Shown piece after piece: positions 7,810-17,613 of a DNA stretch of 64,000 nt; position 1 is the stretch's first letter, and every line of letters starts with the position of its first letter. The translations under genes were made by a program, and so were the position numbers. The notes under the pieces were generated by a model. The model saw only the letters and a program-made list of their open reading frames with translations, ran no database searches and was not told the DNA's origin. The stretch is from Rhodococcus rhodochrous (lineage in GTDB: Bacteria > Actinomycetota > Actinomycetes > Mycobacteriales > Mycobacteriaceae), in NCBI RefSeq assembly GCF_014854695.1, contig NZ_CP027558.1, positions 186,001 to 250,000 of the forward strand, given 5' to 3'.

Positions 7810-9594
7810 TCAGGAACCGAACGTTTCGTTTTCCAGGCCCAGTGCGCGGATCTTGCGGTAGAGGGTCGAGCGGGCCACACCGAGTCGGTGGGCGGCGAGG
7901 GATTTGTTGCCGTCGGACTCGTCGAGGGCGCGGACGATCGCTTCGCGTTCGGTGCGTTCGAGCGAGGTCAACCGGCGGCCGGCACCGAGGGTGCGGTAGT
8001 CGGCGGGCAGATGTTCGAGTTTGATGTCGAATCCCATCGACCGTGCCGCCGCGGTACTGAGCACCGAGGCGAGTTCGCGCAGGTTGCCGGGCCAGTGATG
8101 GTCGATCAACGCCCGATGCGCGGCCGGTTGCAGTTGCGGGGTCGGACGGTCGGGGAATTCGGCGGCGAGCAACTCCCGCGCGAGATCGGTGAGATCTTCG
8201 ATGCGCTGGCGCAGCGGTGGGATGCACACACTGCGCCGCACATGGGTCTGCACCTGATGGCGCAGATCGTCGGGGGTGCTCGAGGTGGCGGTGGCGATCA
8301 CCGGTGCACCGAGCTCGACGGCGGCGTCGAGCAACCGCCGGGTAGGAGCGACAGCGTCGTCGGGGACCTCGTCGAGGTGCTCGAGGATGCACGCGAAACT
8401 GCCGGACAGACGCGCCCGCAACTCGGCCACCGCCGAGGGGGTCAACGTCGACGCGTCGACGCTCGGGACCGGGGCGTTCGGTCCCCAGCGGTGCTGGATC
8501 TGCCGGGCCAGATGGGTTTTGCCGACACCGGACTCGCCGATGATCAGCACCGGCGCGACGGTCGCGGCGATCTCGTCGACCCGGTCCTGGAGTCGGTGCG
8601 CGGCCAGGCTGCGGCCGGCGATACGCGTCGCCGGCGCCGCACCGGCGGGCGCGGCGGGGGCCAGGCGGGCGCGCGGACGCGGCGGAGCCGGGGAGGCCAG
8701 CGGGCGCAGTTCGATGATCGCGCTGAGCGGATCGGTGGACTCACCGACCCGGCGGGCATGGACCCGCACGTCGATCCCCTCGGCGAAACGCAGCGGTCCT
8801 TCCCATTCGTCCTTGGCGGCCAGATGGGTGCTGATCCAGTCCCAGATCATCATCTGATCGGTCGAGTCCATCAACCGTGACACCGTCGGGGTCGCGATCA
8901 CCGTGTCCCGGCTCATCGCCACCACCGCGGCGTGGCCGCGGCGTTTGCTGCGCATGTATTCGCGCAGCAGGTTCTGCTCGCTGCGGGCGGACAGGGCGAA
9001 CAGTCGTTCTTCGATGTCGCGTACCGCCGAGAGCACCAGCGGTGCCATCAGCTCGTTGACATCGTCGACCTGGCAGGTGATGTCGACGATGCCGGTCACC
9101 GCGCGTGAGACCGGGTCGACGATCGGGGAGCCGACACAGGCCAGCGGGTGCAGCGACTCGAGCAGGTGCTCTTCCCCGCGGACCCGGAACGCTTTGCGTT
9201 CTTCGAGGGCGGTGCCGATCCCGTTGGTTCCGGCGCATTCCTCGGCGAAGATGAACCCCGGGGCGACCTGGGCCCGGTCGAGACGACCGAGCAGCGACCG
9301 CTGCCCGGCCCGCCGGTCGACGATGGTCGCATCCTGCGAGGCGAGCAGGATCGTCACCGGTGCATCGGCGAGTTGATCGGCCAACCGATCCAGGACCGGC
9401 CGCGCCGCACGCACAAGCTTCGGATCGGTGGGTGCGTCGTCGATATAGCGCAGTGGAGAACTGTCGGGTGTCACTCCCATTGCGAGGCAGCGGCGCCAGG
9501 ACTGTTCGATCTCCGGCCGCATTTTCGGTATGAGATTCTCACAGCTATCGGAACCGTGTTCTTCTGCTTGCTCACGGAACCGGTCGGTTACCAC
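7810..9594 (-). CDS. GAF-AAA+-Fis regulator (AcoR/DhaR-like)
   Basis: 594 residues from a GTG preceded by GGAGG; upstream codons in frame are not needed. Order: N-terminal region with RPEIEQSWRRCLAMGV as in AcoR-type activators; a GAF-like sensor at about 60-220 (AEECAGTNGIGTALEERKAF); a linker rich in Ala/Pro; an AAA+ domain with Walker A GESGVGKTH and Walker-B-like CILEHLDEV; the R-finger region PPLRQRIEDLTDL; and a C-terminal Fis-type helix-turn-helix (NKSLAAHRLGVARSTLYRKI). The GAFTGA loop needed for sigma-54 contact is not visible, in keeping with actinobacteria that lack sigma-54. It probably activates a neighbouring operon with the housekeeping polymerase. Its target is unknown. Confidence 0.88.
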   Translation of the reverse strand: MVTDRFREQAEEHGSDSCENLIPKMRPEIEQSWRRCLAMGVTPDSSPLRYIDDAPTDPKLVRAARPVLDRLADQLADAPVTILLASQDATIVDRRAGQRSLLGRLDRAQVAPGFIFAEECAGTNGIGTALEERKAFRVRGEEHLLESLHPLACVGSPIVDPVSRAVTGIVDITCQVDDVNELMAPLVLSAVRDIEERLFALSARSEQNLLREYMRSKRRGHAAVVAMSRDTVIATPTVSRLMDSTDQMMIWDWISTHLAAKDEWEGPLRFAEGIDVRVHARRVGESTDPLSAIIELRPLASPAPPRPRARLAPAAPAGAAPATRIAGRSLAAHRLQDRVDEIAATVAPVLIIGESGVGKTHLARQIQHRWGPNAPVPSVDASTLTPSAVAELRARLSGSFACILEHLDEVPDDAVAPTRRLLDAAVELGAPVIATATSSTPDDLRHQVQTHVRRSVCIPPLRQRIEDLTDLARELLAAEFPDRPTPQLQPAAHRALIDHHWPGNLRELASVLSTAAARSMGFDIKLEHLPADYRTLGAGRRLTSLERTEREAIVRALDESDGNKSLAAHRLGVARSTLYRKIRALGLENETFGS

Positions 9595-10888
9595 ACATCC
9601 ACCTCCGAAGACCTCACGGCGAGAACGGACTCTATGCAAACGAGGTGACACCGGTTCGGAGTGTCCCAGAACGCTACACCGGGAACTTCTGGACATGTCT
9701 TCGGTGCGTGCGAACCTTGTCCAGTGTGTTCACCGGCGTCTTGAGGGCCTGTCGATCCGCACGGTGGCGGAACACGATGCTATTCATCGTGCAGCGTTCC
9801 ATCTCCTCTGCAGGACCAGGGCCGTTTCGGCCGATGCCATTCCAGTCGATCGGTCCGGCGGAGTCGGCGGAAGTGAACAGTGGGGAGGTGTGCGTTGGCA
9901 TTGTCGGCGAGGCCGTGCGTCTGCGCGCGTCCGTTCGCGCCGTGTTCCCCTGGAACGACGCTGGTGCGTCACGAAAGCTGTTGGTTGGCAGTGTGACCCC
10001 TACTGTCGACCATCAATGCTCCGTGAACTGTATGTGTATATCACAGGGTTCCTGCGCGTGACCACGAGTTGCGTAGCTACCAGTGGGTTTCGTGGCCGGG
10101 CAGGGTTCGGGGACAGTGGGGTCGGCTGTGTGGCATTGATCCGGGCGTTCGGAACTCGTCCGTATCTGTCCGACCGGAACCCACGGTTGTGGGAGTGTGC
10201 TCGGCGCCGGACTCAGGGGGGTGGAGTCGTTCGTCGGCGGTGTTGGCAAGAAGATCCGGTCTGTCGGGAGATGGGAAGGGGACAGGATGTCACCGGTGCT
10301 CGTGGGCGGGTGCTCCGGTGTTGCGGTATCGGAACGGATGAAAAGCCATGTAATTTGCTGTTACGGCGAGTTTTTCGCTAGTCTTTTGGTGTTGGAGCGA
10401 GTCGCCCTATCGGGGAGGACGGGGCCTTGTTTCAACATTCTGTTCTCCGTGCTTGGAACCTCGCCCCTGCTGTTCCGAGTTGCTACGCGACTATGTCCGA
10501 GTCGCTGCGCAGTACCGAGAACGAGAACCCCGTTTCGTCGCTCTGCGACGAACCGTCGCCGCCCCCTGTCGGCGACAGGTGCGGGAGCCGTCGGTGTCCG
10601 CCTCGACAATGCCAAGCGGGCACCGACGGTGCCTCCCGATACGACCTAATCGACTTCCATCAGAAGTACTAGTGCACAAACAATTTCGGAATCGCGTTCG
10701 ATTCGTGGAATAAGGGAAGACGACTTCACGCGGTGGGGCGTCGAGCCCGGACACAGAATACCGGTATCCGCGGCCGCCAGGTACTCGTCACCTTCACCAT
10801 GGTGAGTGGGGCGGAAGCCGGCCCGAGCAGTCGGTTCCGTGGCCTCCGGGACGACCGTCACCCCGACGCGCTGGCCCAGGGCGTGGCC
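9595..10888. other. 1.3-kb stretch without a recognisable gene
   Basis: Several overlapping open frames up to ~280 codons exist, but their predicted proteins are Arg/Cys/Ser-rich with no family, and none has a convincing ribosome-binding site. Base composition is somewhat less GC-rich than the neighbouring genes in places (e.g. around 10340-10400). I see no terminator or repeat of note. Confidence 0.5.
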
Positions 10889-11995
10889 CTATCTCATCTG
10901 GGGCAAGCCGTGGATGGGGTCGAAGGGTCCGATGTCGTACGTGCATTCCTGTGGTCGAGGATCCGGTACGAAGGCCCACAACAGCGCCCCGGCAGCGCCC
11001 ATCGTGTGATACCTGTCGATCTGGGCACCGATGCGGGTTGCGCGTTCGGTCAGGGGCATGCAGTTTCCAGCGCGGATCCCGAACTCGGTTACAAGCACAG
11101 GTTTTTCGGTTTGTTCGAGTCGCAGTGGGAGGAATGCCGCATCGTCGTAGTCGTGGTACTGAACCACGTCCAGATGGGGCGAGGCAGCGACCAGCGTATA
11201 ACCGCCGTCGGCGAGACCGCACTGCTCGCCCCCGAGAAGACCGAGCGTGAGCAGGTGTCGCCGATCGTGCGCACGAGCCACCGCCCCGGCCGCATCGACC
11301 CAGTCGCGCAGCACCTGCGGCGAGTCTTCCGGGCACCGACGTTGGTGCAGGTCGCAGTCGGGGGTGGTACAGACGCCGACCTCGGGTTCACCGAGTAGTT
11401 CCCACGCCGCGACCGAAGGCGATCCGGCCCAGCGATCGACGGCGGCGGCAACCCACTCGCTGTAGCTCAGCGGCATGTCGGTGGGCTCCTGCCATCCGCC
11501 GAGATACCACTCGCGCGTCTTGTATTGCTCGTCCTCGCAGGCGCCGTCCTGGGCGGCGAGCACCGGGATGAGTAACTGTCGGTGCTGTTCGGCGGCCGCG
11601 AACACCGCATCGATCGGTTCGAAGTTCAGCTTGCCGTTGCGCTTGTCCACGGCCAGATTCTGAAAGGCATTGAATCGGGTCACTGTCCCCGGTTGGCGAG
11701 ACGAGAAGTAGGAGTCCAGATCCACCATCGCTCCGCAACCGGCGTTGACCGTCCAGTCCGTAGCCAGTTGATAGGCATTGAAGCCGGTCGGCCACCAGGG
11801 TCGGCCGTCGAGGTGCAAAGTACCGCCGGTGGTGGTCACCCGCAGCGGATGAGCATACGGGACCCACGGGGTGGAGGTCGGCGCACCTGTGTCCTCACCT
11901 GGCGATGCCGCACCGGGCCCAGGGATGGAGCACGCGGTCACGAGGGCAATGACCAGAAGCATCGCCGACATGCAGACGATTCGCATCCAGGTCAT
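10889..11995 (-). CDS. Secreted lipoprotein, GH5-like glycoside hydrolase
   Basis: 368 residues. The N-terminal lipoprotein signal (MRIVCMSAMLLVIALVTACS) has lipobox VTAC, so the mature protein should be anchored outside the membrane. The body resembles GH5/cellulase-like TIM barrels: an LHLDGRPWWPTGFNAYQ opening, a candidate acid/base Glu in WELLGEPEVG, a late HDYDD, and a candidate nucleophile Glu in PVLVTEFGIR. The length fits a single catalytic domain. The substrate (a mannan, glucan or other glycan) is not deducible. A GAGG box precedes the ATG. Confidence 0.75.
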   Translation of the reverse strand: MTWMRIVCMSAMLLVIALVTACSIPGPGAASPGEDTGAPTSTPWVPYAHPLRVTTTGGTLHLDGRPWWPTGFNAYQLATDWTVNAGCGAMVDLDSYFSSRQPGTVTRFNAFQNLAVDKRNGKLNFEPIDAVFAAAEQHRQLLIPVLAAQDGACEDEQYKTREWYLGGWQEPTDMPLSYSEWVAAAVDRWAGSPSVAAWELLGEPEVGVCTTPDCDLHQRRCPEDSPQVLRDWVDAAGAVARAHDRRHLLTLGLLGGEQCGLADGGYTLVAASPHLDVVQYHDYDDAAFLPLRLEQTEKPVLVTEFGIRAGNCMPLTERATRIGAQIDRYHTMGAAGALLWAFVPDPRPQECTYDIGPFDPIHGLPQMR

Positions 11996-12260
11996 ATCGG
12001 TGCCTCGCCCAGGTTTCCAGGTTTCCCGACTCGACGGGTGAGCATCGGGATATCGACAGGTGCACAGGCAGAACGCGCACGCTCGATGAGCTGCGTCGAT
12101 GCGGGTGCACCGGTGACAGTTGTCGACGTGAACTGCCCAGAGGCGTCTTTCGAGAACATGGGTTTCACTTTGGGTTCCATGATTTGGATGGAGTGCAGAG
12201 GTGGCTGTGGGCCGGCAGCTCTGCAGCGGTGGGCTTCTGTGCCTGTTCGAGCGTGGCGGA

Positions 12261-12596
12261 TCACCGGATGCGTTCCATAGCAGCCTCGACCGACGGCGAC
12301 AGTGTGATCACCGACTGCAGGCGGGTCCGTTCGATCATCGCCTTCACCCGGGCGCTGGGTGCGGCGAATGTCAGGGAACGACAGTGCGTCCGTGCCGTCT
12401 TGGTGGCATGGATCATCACACCGAGGCCGGTGGAATCTACAGCGGTCACGCTCCCGAGATCGACGACAACATCGGTATTCTCGGCCAGGGCTCGGTCCAG
12501 ACGCTGCCGCAGCCGAGCCGACGATGCGCCGCGCAGCACGCCGATCGGGCGCAGCATCAGGATGCTGTTCTCTACGCGTTCTTCGCAAGATTGCAT
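12261..12596 (-). CDS. STAS-domain anti-sigma factor antagonist
   Basis: 111 residues from the ATG at 12596 (GAAGGA upstream); an upstream in-frame extension is unlikely. It is a single STAS domain: ILMLRPIGVLRGASS strand, VVVDLGSVTAVDSTGLGVMI core with the Ser that partner kinases phosphorylate in SpoIIAA-type antagonists, then an LTFAAPSARVKAMIERT helix. It should bind an RsbW-type anti-sigma kinase to release a stress sigma factor. No anti-sigma gene is adjacent, so its partner lies elsewhere. Confidence 0.85.
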   Translation of the reverse strand: MQSCEERVENSILMLRPIGVLRGASSARLRQRLDRALAENTDVVVDLGSVTAVDSTGLGVMIHATKTARTHCRSLTFAAPSARVKAMIERTRLQSVITLSPSVEAAMERIR

Positions 12597-12733
12597 GCGG
12601 AGTCCTTCGTTCGGCAATGGCGCCCTTTCTCGGGAAAGTCCGTCCAGAGCAAGGGCGTACGGTGACCTGGGTGTCCTCACTCCCCGAATGCGCGTCCGGG
12701 TCGAGGAGGGAGGTGTCCGACAGTTACCGGTTC

Positions 12734-12780
12734 CGCCCGACCGTACGAGTTCGCAGCGTGTGGTCTCGTACGGTCGGGCG
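12734..12780. terminator. Terminator hairpin downstream of amdA
   Basis: Perfect 16-bp inverted repeat (CGCCCGACCGTACGAG and its complement) with a 15-base loop, beginning seven bases past the amdA stop on the minus strand. No T-run. It marks the end of the nitrile operon. Confidence 0.8.
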
Positions 12781-12786
12781 AATGGG

Positions 12787-14334
12787 TTATGTCAGGGTGC
12801 CGGCGGCAGCCGGCGGGACAGGATAGTTGCCCACTGCATGTTCGTAGAGCTGGGCGACGCGCAGCACTGTCGCGTCGTCGAAATGCTTGCCGATGATCAT
12901 CATTCCGGTGGGAAGCCCGTGGACCAGGTCAGCGGGGACACTGCAGGCGGGGTGACCGGTGACGTCGAATGGTGCGGTGTTGATGATCATCGACAGTGCG
13001 GTGTCCAGATAGTCGGCCAACGGAATGTCCGTGGTCGGGATCTTGGTGGCGGTGTAGGGGAGGGTGGGCATCACCAGCACGTCGTACCGCGCCAAGGCGG
13101 CGTCGTAGGCGGCGCGGACTTCGGGGACGAGTTGGCGGGCCATGGCGTAGTACTTGCCGCCGCCTACTTCCAGTGTGTAGCGCCCGGACATCCCGACGAG
13201 TTTGACTGTCTTCGACAGTTGGTGACCGTGCTCGAGTCGTTGACGAGAGAAGTGGGCGATCAGTTCGGGATCGTAGAAGCCATCAGTGTTCATGCCGTAG
13301 GCATTGCCGTCGAGCATCTGGTAGGCCGCTCCCTCGGTGGCGATCACGTTCCAGACGGCCATTGCATCGAGGTGCCAGGGGATCGAGACTTCTTCGACGG
13401 TAAGTCCGGACGAGCGCAGTACGTCGATGGCGGTGCGGACGGCATCGTCGACGGCAGCGTCGGAGACAGGGGTGTCGAAGCCTTCGGTGACCACACCCAC
13501 GCGCAGACCCGATGCGGGTTCGGCCAGCGCCGCGAGGTAGTCCACCGGTTCGATCCGGTGGGTCTGTCGGGGATCTAGGCCGTCGGTGCCGGCGAGGACG
13601 GTGAGCATTGCGGCGGCGTCGCTGACCGTGCGCGTCATCGGACCGAGGTGGTCGATGGTTCGCTCGATGGGAAATGCTCCCGTATAGGGGACCAGTCCGT
13701 GGGTGGGTTTGTGTCCGACGATGCCGCAGAACGCGGCGGGGATGCGGATCGAACCGCCCTGGTCGCCGCCGACTGCCATATCCACCTGGCCGCTGGCGAC
13801 CAGGGCGCCGCTGCCGCTGGACGAGCCGCCGGTGATGCGGCTTTCGTCCCAGGGGTTGCGGACCGGCTGGGGGTGGGAAGTGAAGCTGGCGCCGGAGAAG
13901 CAGAGATCTTCGCACACCGCTTTGCCGGTGATGGTTGCGCCGGCGTCGAGCAGGCGGCGTACGACGGTGGCGTCGTAGCGTGGGGTGAAGCCCTCGACGG
14001 TTCGGGAGCCGTTCATCATCGGCACGCCGGCGACTGCGACGTTGTCCTTCACGGCGACCGTTCGCCCGGCGAGGGGGCCATCGTCGGTTTCGTTAATCGA
14101 GGTGGTGACGTACCAGGCGCTCAGCGGGTTCTCGTCCGCCGAGGGTGAGGTCCATGACCGCTGAGGCGGCTCGGGCGCGGTGCGCTCGTAGAGGCGTTCG
14201 ACGGTTTCTGAGGACGCGAGCGTCGCTTCGAGCGCCGGTGCGAACTCTTCGAGTTCCGGCGTCGTCAGTCCGAATCGGAAGTGGTTGTTCAGGGCCGACA
14301 TTTGGTTGGAGTTGGGGGGAGTCATCGAAGACAT
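12787..14334 (-). CDS. amdA: Amidase of the nitrile hydratase locus
   Basis: 515 residues, the length reported for the amidase linked to L-NHase in R. rhodochrous J1. It belongs to the amidase-signature family: catalytic Lys in VAVKDNV, cis-Ser in GGSSSGSG, nucleophile Ser in GGDQGGSIRIPA. It hydrolyses the amide made by nitrile hydratase to the carboxylic acid and ammonia in the cytoplasm. The ATG has AAGGGA seven bases upstream. It is the last gene of the nhl set, after the cobalt transporter, and is followed by a strong hairpin. Confidence 0.95.
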   Translation of the reverse strand: MSSMTPPNSNQMSALNNHFRFGLTTPELEEFAPALEATLASSETVERLYERTAPEPPQRSWTSPSADENPLSAWYVTTSINETDDGPLAGRTVAVKDNVAVAGVPMMNGSRTVEGFTPRYDATVVRRLLDAGATITGKAVCEDLCFSGASFTSHPQPVRNPWDESRITGGSSSGSGALVASGQVDMAVGGDQGGSIRIPAAFCGIVGHKPTHGLVPYTGAFPIERTIDHLGPMTRTVSDAAAMLTVLAGTDGLDPRQTHRIEPVDYLAALAEPASGLRVGVVTEGFDTPVSDAAVDDAVRTAIDVLRSSGLTVEEVSIPWHLDAMAVWNVIATEGAAYQMLDGNAYGMNTDGFYDPELIAHFSRQRLEHGHQLSKTVKLVGMSGRYTLEVGGGKYYAMARQLVPEVRAAYDAALARYDVLVMPTLPYTATKIPTTDIPLADYLDTALSMIINTAPFDVTGHPACSVPADLVHGLPTGMMIIGKHFDDATVLRVAQLYEHAVGNYPVPPAAAGTLT

Positions 14335-14460
14335 GAGGTTCCCTTCGAATATGTGAACAGCATCATCGAGTGGGGGAGGGAGGGATCGCTCGGTGCGCTG
14401 TGTCGTAAGTGTCCGTCAGCGTTATGGGTATCTCGGTGGCTGATGTGATCGTGGGCGCCT

Positions 14461-15519
14461 TCAGTTCCGTTGAGGTTTCAGGTGATTGAACAGCAACGCG
14501 CCTGTCCAGGTGAGGATGAAGGCGGCTGCGACGGCGTAGCCGAGGAATTCGAAGTTTTCGGAGATGTCACCGATCGGGGACAGCGCAGCGAACATGGGCA
14601 GGTGTGCCAGTAGTGCACATACGTAGATGCCGGCTACGAAGAGGCCGATGATCACGGTGGCGCCGGTCGTCGCAATGTTGAAGTTCAGTCGACGCTGGGG
14701 GTCCTGGTACGACCACGAGTATGCGCGGGTCATGAACAAGGAGTCCGCTGTGTCGAACGTGCTCATCCCCGCGGCGAAGAGTAACGGGAGGCTGAGCACA
14801 GCGGCTATCGACAATGTGCCCCCGGTGGCTGCCGAAGCGGTGAGGGTGAGCAGGGTGACCTCGGAGGCGGTCTCGAGCCCCAGTCCCATCAACAGGCCGA
14901 CGGGGTACATGTGCCAGGACGATCGAACCAGTCCGCGCCAGCGGTTGCCCCGTAGGCGGGTGAATAGCCCGCGCTCACTGAGTCTGCTCTCGAGGTCGCC
15001 GGTGATGTCCGATCCGGCGCGTACCTGTCGGGACAGGCAAAGCAGATTGCGCAGGACCACACTGTTGAGTCCTGCAACGATCAACAGGAAGGTGACGGCG
15101 ACGACGGTGGCGACCAACCCGCCGATTTCCTGTACTCCTTCGAGTTCGGTCGTGGTCAGGGCGCTCGCGCCCAGTGCCACGACGAGGGCAAGGACAACGA
15201 CGACGGTCGAGTGTCCCATCGCGAAGAAGAATCCGACTCCGACGGGACGGCGTCCCCGTAGCAGCATCAGGCGTGTCGTGTCGTCGATTGCCGCGATGTG
15301 GTCGGCGTCGAATGCGTGACGAACGCCGAGCACGTAGGCGAGCACACCGGATCCGGCGAGGCCCCCGGCCGCTGCCGGGTTGCCCGAGTATCCCAAGTAC
15401 AGCGCCACGCCCAAGACGTGCAGGATCACGATGGCACCGACAACGGACGCCAACCGTCGGCGCTCGGTTCGAGTCCAGGCACCACCTATGTGGTGCGGTG
15501 TAATGGTGGTGCTGGTCAA
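14461..15519 (-). CDS. nhlF: Cobalt transporter NhlF (NiCoT family)
   Basis: 352 residues starting at TTG with GAAGGA eight bases upstream. It is a polytopic membrane protein (about eight hydrophobic segments) with the NiCoT signature HAFDADHIAAIDDTTR in the second segment. In R. rhodochrous J1 NhlF imports Co2+ for the nitrile hydratase and lies between the hydratase genes and amdA, exactly as here. It ensures the metal supply for the CTLCSC centre of the alpha subunit. Confidence 0.95.
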   Translation of the reverse strand: MTSTTITPHHIGGAWTRTERRRLASVVGAIVILHVLGVALYLGYSGNPAAAGGLAGSGVLAYVLGVRHAFDADHIAAIDDTTRLMLLRGRRPVGVGFFFAMGHSTVVVVLALVVALGASALTTTELEGVQEIGGLVATVVAVTFLLIVAGLNSVVLRNLLCLSRQVRAGSDITGDLESRLSERGLFTRLRGNRWRGLVRSSWHMYPVGLLMGLGLETASEVTLLTLTASAATGGTLSIAAVLSLPLLFAAGMSTFDTADSLFMTRAYSWSYQDPQRRLNFNIATTGATVIIGLFVAGIYVCALLAHLPMFAALSPIGDISENFEFLGYAVAAAFILTWTGALLFNHLKPQRN

Positions 15520-15797
15520 ACGCTTGTCCTTCAGATGATTCGCAGCGTTTTTCGGATACGCCTGAGACTGAAATGTTCGGGGTGCCGCGGGTGCGGTGCG
15601 GGGATGATCCGGCCCGATTCGAGCCGCGGTACCGGTGACGCTCCGTAGGTCGGCGGTGGAGCCGGGTCTGAAGACCGGGAAGATACTGATGTCGCGGCGT
15701 TCGGGGTTCGCACCAACAGTCGTCGTTACACGGGGCGCGCTTCCGGGAGCGACTCGACGTTGGTGAACCCGCTGGGTTCGCGGCGACGAGGTTCCGG

Positions 15798-16244
15798 CTA
15801 CCCGTCGGAGTCAGTGGTGGGTGTGCCGATGGCGTGCACGGCGATGGGATCACGCACGGCGTGCTGGTGATGGGCGCCGGCGGGCGTTGCCAGCACCTGC
15901 TCGGTACGGTGCGCGAGTTCCTCGCCTGCGACAAATCCCTTGTCGTGCAGCAGCTCTTCGAGTGCGAGCATCCAACGCTCGTAGTAACTCCACTGCTCGG
16001 TGGTGGCGTGTTCGGCTTCCCACTGTTTGATCGACTCGATCAGGCGGGACTGGAATTCGTCCCATTCGAATCGGCCCTGGCCATGCAATGCGGTGGCAAT
16101 GCTGAAGGCGCGGATCTCCCAGGCCTGATCGAAGGCGACCTCGCCGGAGCGGCGGGGGATTCGTTCGTTGAACGGCAGATTCTGTACCAGGTCGCCGAGG
16201 TTGGCTTCGAGACCCGGGTGGGGTTGTTCGTTGAGTCGGGGCAT
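15798..16244 (-). CDS. nhlE: Nitrile hydratase accessory protein NhlE
   Basis: 148 residues from an ATG one base after the nhlA stop. The longer open frame overlapping nhlA is a shadow. The sequence resembles the N-terminal half of nitrile hydratase beta subunits (FNERIPRRSGEVAFDQAWEIRAFSIA, then WEAEHATTEQWSYYERWMLALEELL). This is characteristic of the self-subunit-swapping chaperones NhlE/NhhG, which load Co-containing, oxidised alpha subunit into the enzyme. Its tight position after nhlA supports this role. Confidence 0.93.
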   Translation of the reverse strand: MPRLNEQPHPGLEANLGDLVQNLPFNERIPRRSGEVAFDQAWEIRAFSIATALHGQGRFEWDEFQSRLIESIKQWEAEHATTEQWSYYERWMLALEELLHDKGFVAGEELAHRTEQVLATPAGAHHQHAVRDPIAVHAIGTPTTDSDG

Positions 16245-16245
16245 G

Positions 16246-16869
16246 TCAGGCCTTGCTGGGTGTGGTGGGGACGGATACGCCGATGAGCGAGTCGCGGGTG
16301 ACGAGGTCGGCGAGTTGTTCTTCGGTGAAGTTCTCGGTGCCGGCTGGGCGTTGCGGCAGGACCCAGTAGCGAAGTTCGGCACTCGAGTCCCATATCCGGA
16401 TCTCGACGTCAGGGTCGGGGGTATATCCGAATTCGGCCAGCACACCTCGGGGGTCGCGGACAGCGCGGGCGCGGTAGGCGGGGTACTTGTACCAGTTGGG
16501 TGGCAGGCCGAGAACCGGCCACGGATAGCACGAGCACAAGGTACATACGACCATGTTGTGGACCGTGCCGGTGTTTTCCAGCACGACCATTTCTTCGCCC
16601 TGCATGCCGCCGACGCCCATTTCACGGCAGGCGCTGGTGGCGTCGGTGAGCAGGCGCTGCTTGAACTCGGGATCGACCCAGGCGCGGGCGACGATCTTGG
16701 CGCCGAGTTGAGGACCGACCTCGTTCTCGTAGACCGAGGACATGTGGTCGATGGCGTCGGTGGAGATCAGGCCCTTGTCGACGAGGATGGCCTCCATGGC
16801 CTTCACGCGTGCGGCGATCTCCTCGTTCGATCGTGGCAACGTGCCCTGGACGGGATTGTGGGCGGTCAT
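16246..16869 (-). CDS. nhlA: Cobalt nitrile hydratase alpha subunit
   Basis: 207 residues. The metal-binding loop reads [11 protein letters not shown]; Thr in CTLCSC is the hallmark of Co3+-type enzymes (Ser in Fe types). The cysteines supply thiolate, sulfenate and sulfinate ligands after oxidation. The sequence is of the L-NHase (low-molecular-mass) type. It hydrates nitriles to amides as a complex with NhlB. It lies 63 bases after nhlB and one base before nhlE; beta-before-alpha order is typical of Co-type loci. Confidence 0.97.
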   Translation of the reverse strand: MTAHNPVQGTLPRSNEEIAARVKAMEAILVDKGLISTDAIDHMSSVYENEVGPQLGAKIVARAWVDPEFKQRLLTDATSACREMGVGGMQGEEMVVLENTGTVHNMVVCTLCSCYPWPVLGLPPNWYKYPAYRARAVRDPRGVLAEFGYTPDPDVEIRIWDSSAELRYWVLPQRPAGTENFTEEQLADLVTRDSLIGVSVPTTPSKA

Positions 16870-16932
16870 CGGGGTGGGCTCGTTTCTGTCTGTGGTGAAG
16901 GGACGTCTCGCTGGGTGGACCGGATGACCTGG

Positions 16933-17613
16933 TCAGGCCGGTAGCAGATACGGTTCGAACACGTCGATGTGATTGACGACGTTCGGGGCGGCAGGTTCAC
17001 CCCACAACTCGGTCGCCGAGAACCGCACGGTGTACAGGTGTTCGGGGCTTTCGCCGGCGCCGAGTGCGTTGGTGTCCGGAAAGACATACGCGCCGTGGGT
17101 CGCCACGACTTCGCCGACACGACCGCGGACGTATCCGGCGCGGCGGGTGTGGGTGTTCGGTGAGGCGTCCGACCGCACGATGACTTTGTCGCCTACGGCG
17201 AATGCGGCCTCGGTGTCGGTCGGGCGTCGGTAATCGGCTCCGTGGGTGATCAGTTGCGAGATCGTCTCCACCAGTTGCGGATCCTGCCGCGTGGGGGTCG
17301 TGTCGTCCGGATGGTCCATGTAGTACTGGGTGCGGCGGTCGAGTTCGTCGGAATCGAAGATGCCCGCCTCGATGCCGTGGTGGATCATCGCGTGCATCCA
17401 GTGCTCGTAGTATTGCGAGGTCAGGTAGTCGTGCGGGGGGATCTGCTCCATCGCGCCCCGGAACTGGTCGAGATTGAACGCGCCGGCCAGCGCCATCGCC
17501 GGGAACATCGTCAAAACCGACCGCTCCCAATCGGAATGGAAAACAGGTTCATCGGATTCGGGCTTGATCGGACCCAGGCCGGCGCGGCCACCGAGGTCGT
17601 GGATTCCATCCAT
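16933..17613 (-). CDS. nhlB: Cobalt nitrile hydratase beta subunit
   Basis: 226 residues. It starts MDGIHDLGGRAGLGPIKPE, a near-universal beta-subunit N-terminus, with the YYEHWMHAMIHHGIEAGIFD helical region. The C-terminal SH3-like barrel includes GDKVIVRS and GRVGEVVATHGAYVFPD. It forms the substrate channel and covers the cobalt site of NhlA. It is the first structural gene of the cluster, and a long non-coding region separates it from the regulator nhlC. Confidence 0.97.
   Translation of the reverse strand: MDGIHDLGGRAGLGPIKPESDEPVFHSDWERSVLTMFPAMALAGAFNLDQFRGAMEQIPPHDYLTSQYYEHWMHAMIHHGIEAGIFDSDELDRRTQYYMDHPDDTTPTRQDPQLVETISQLITHGADYRRPTDTEAAFAVGDKVIVRSDASPNTHTRRAGYVRGRVGEVVATHGAYVFPDTNALGAGESPEHLYTVRFSATELWGEPAAPNVVNHIDVFEPYLLPA

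Noticed and set aside
7798-8880. Plus-strand open frame of 360 codons
   Set aside because: Antisense to the GAF-AAA+-Fis regulator; Gly/Arg-rich with no family.
9530-10381. Plus-strand open frame of 283 codons
   Set aside because: Starts antisense to the regulator, Cys/Arg-rich, no ribosome-binding site, no family.
12184-13578. Plus-strand open frame of 464 codons
   Set aside because: Antisense to the STAS and amidase genes; composition typical of a GC-driven shadow.
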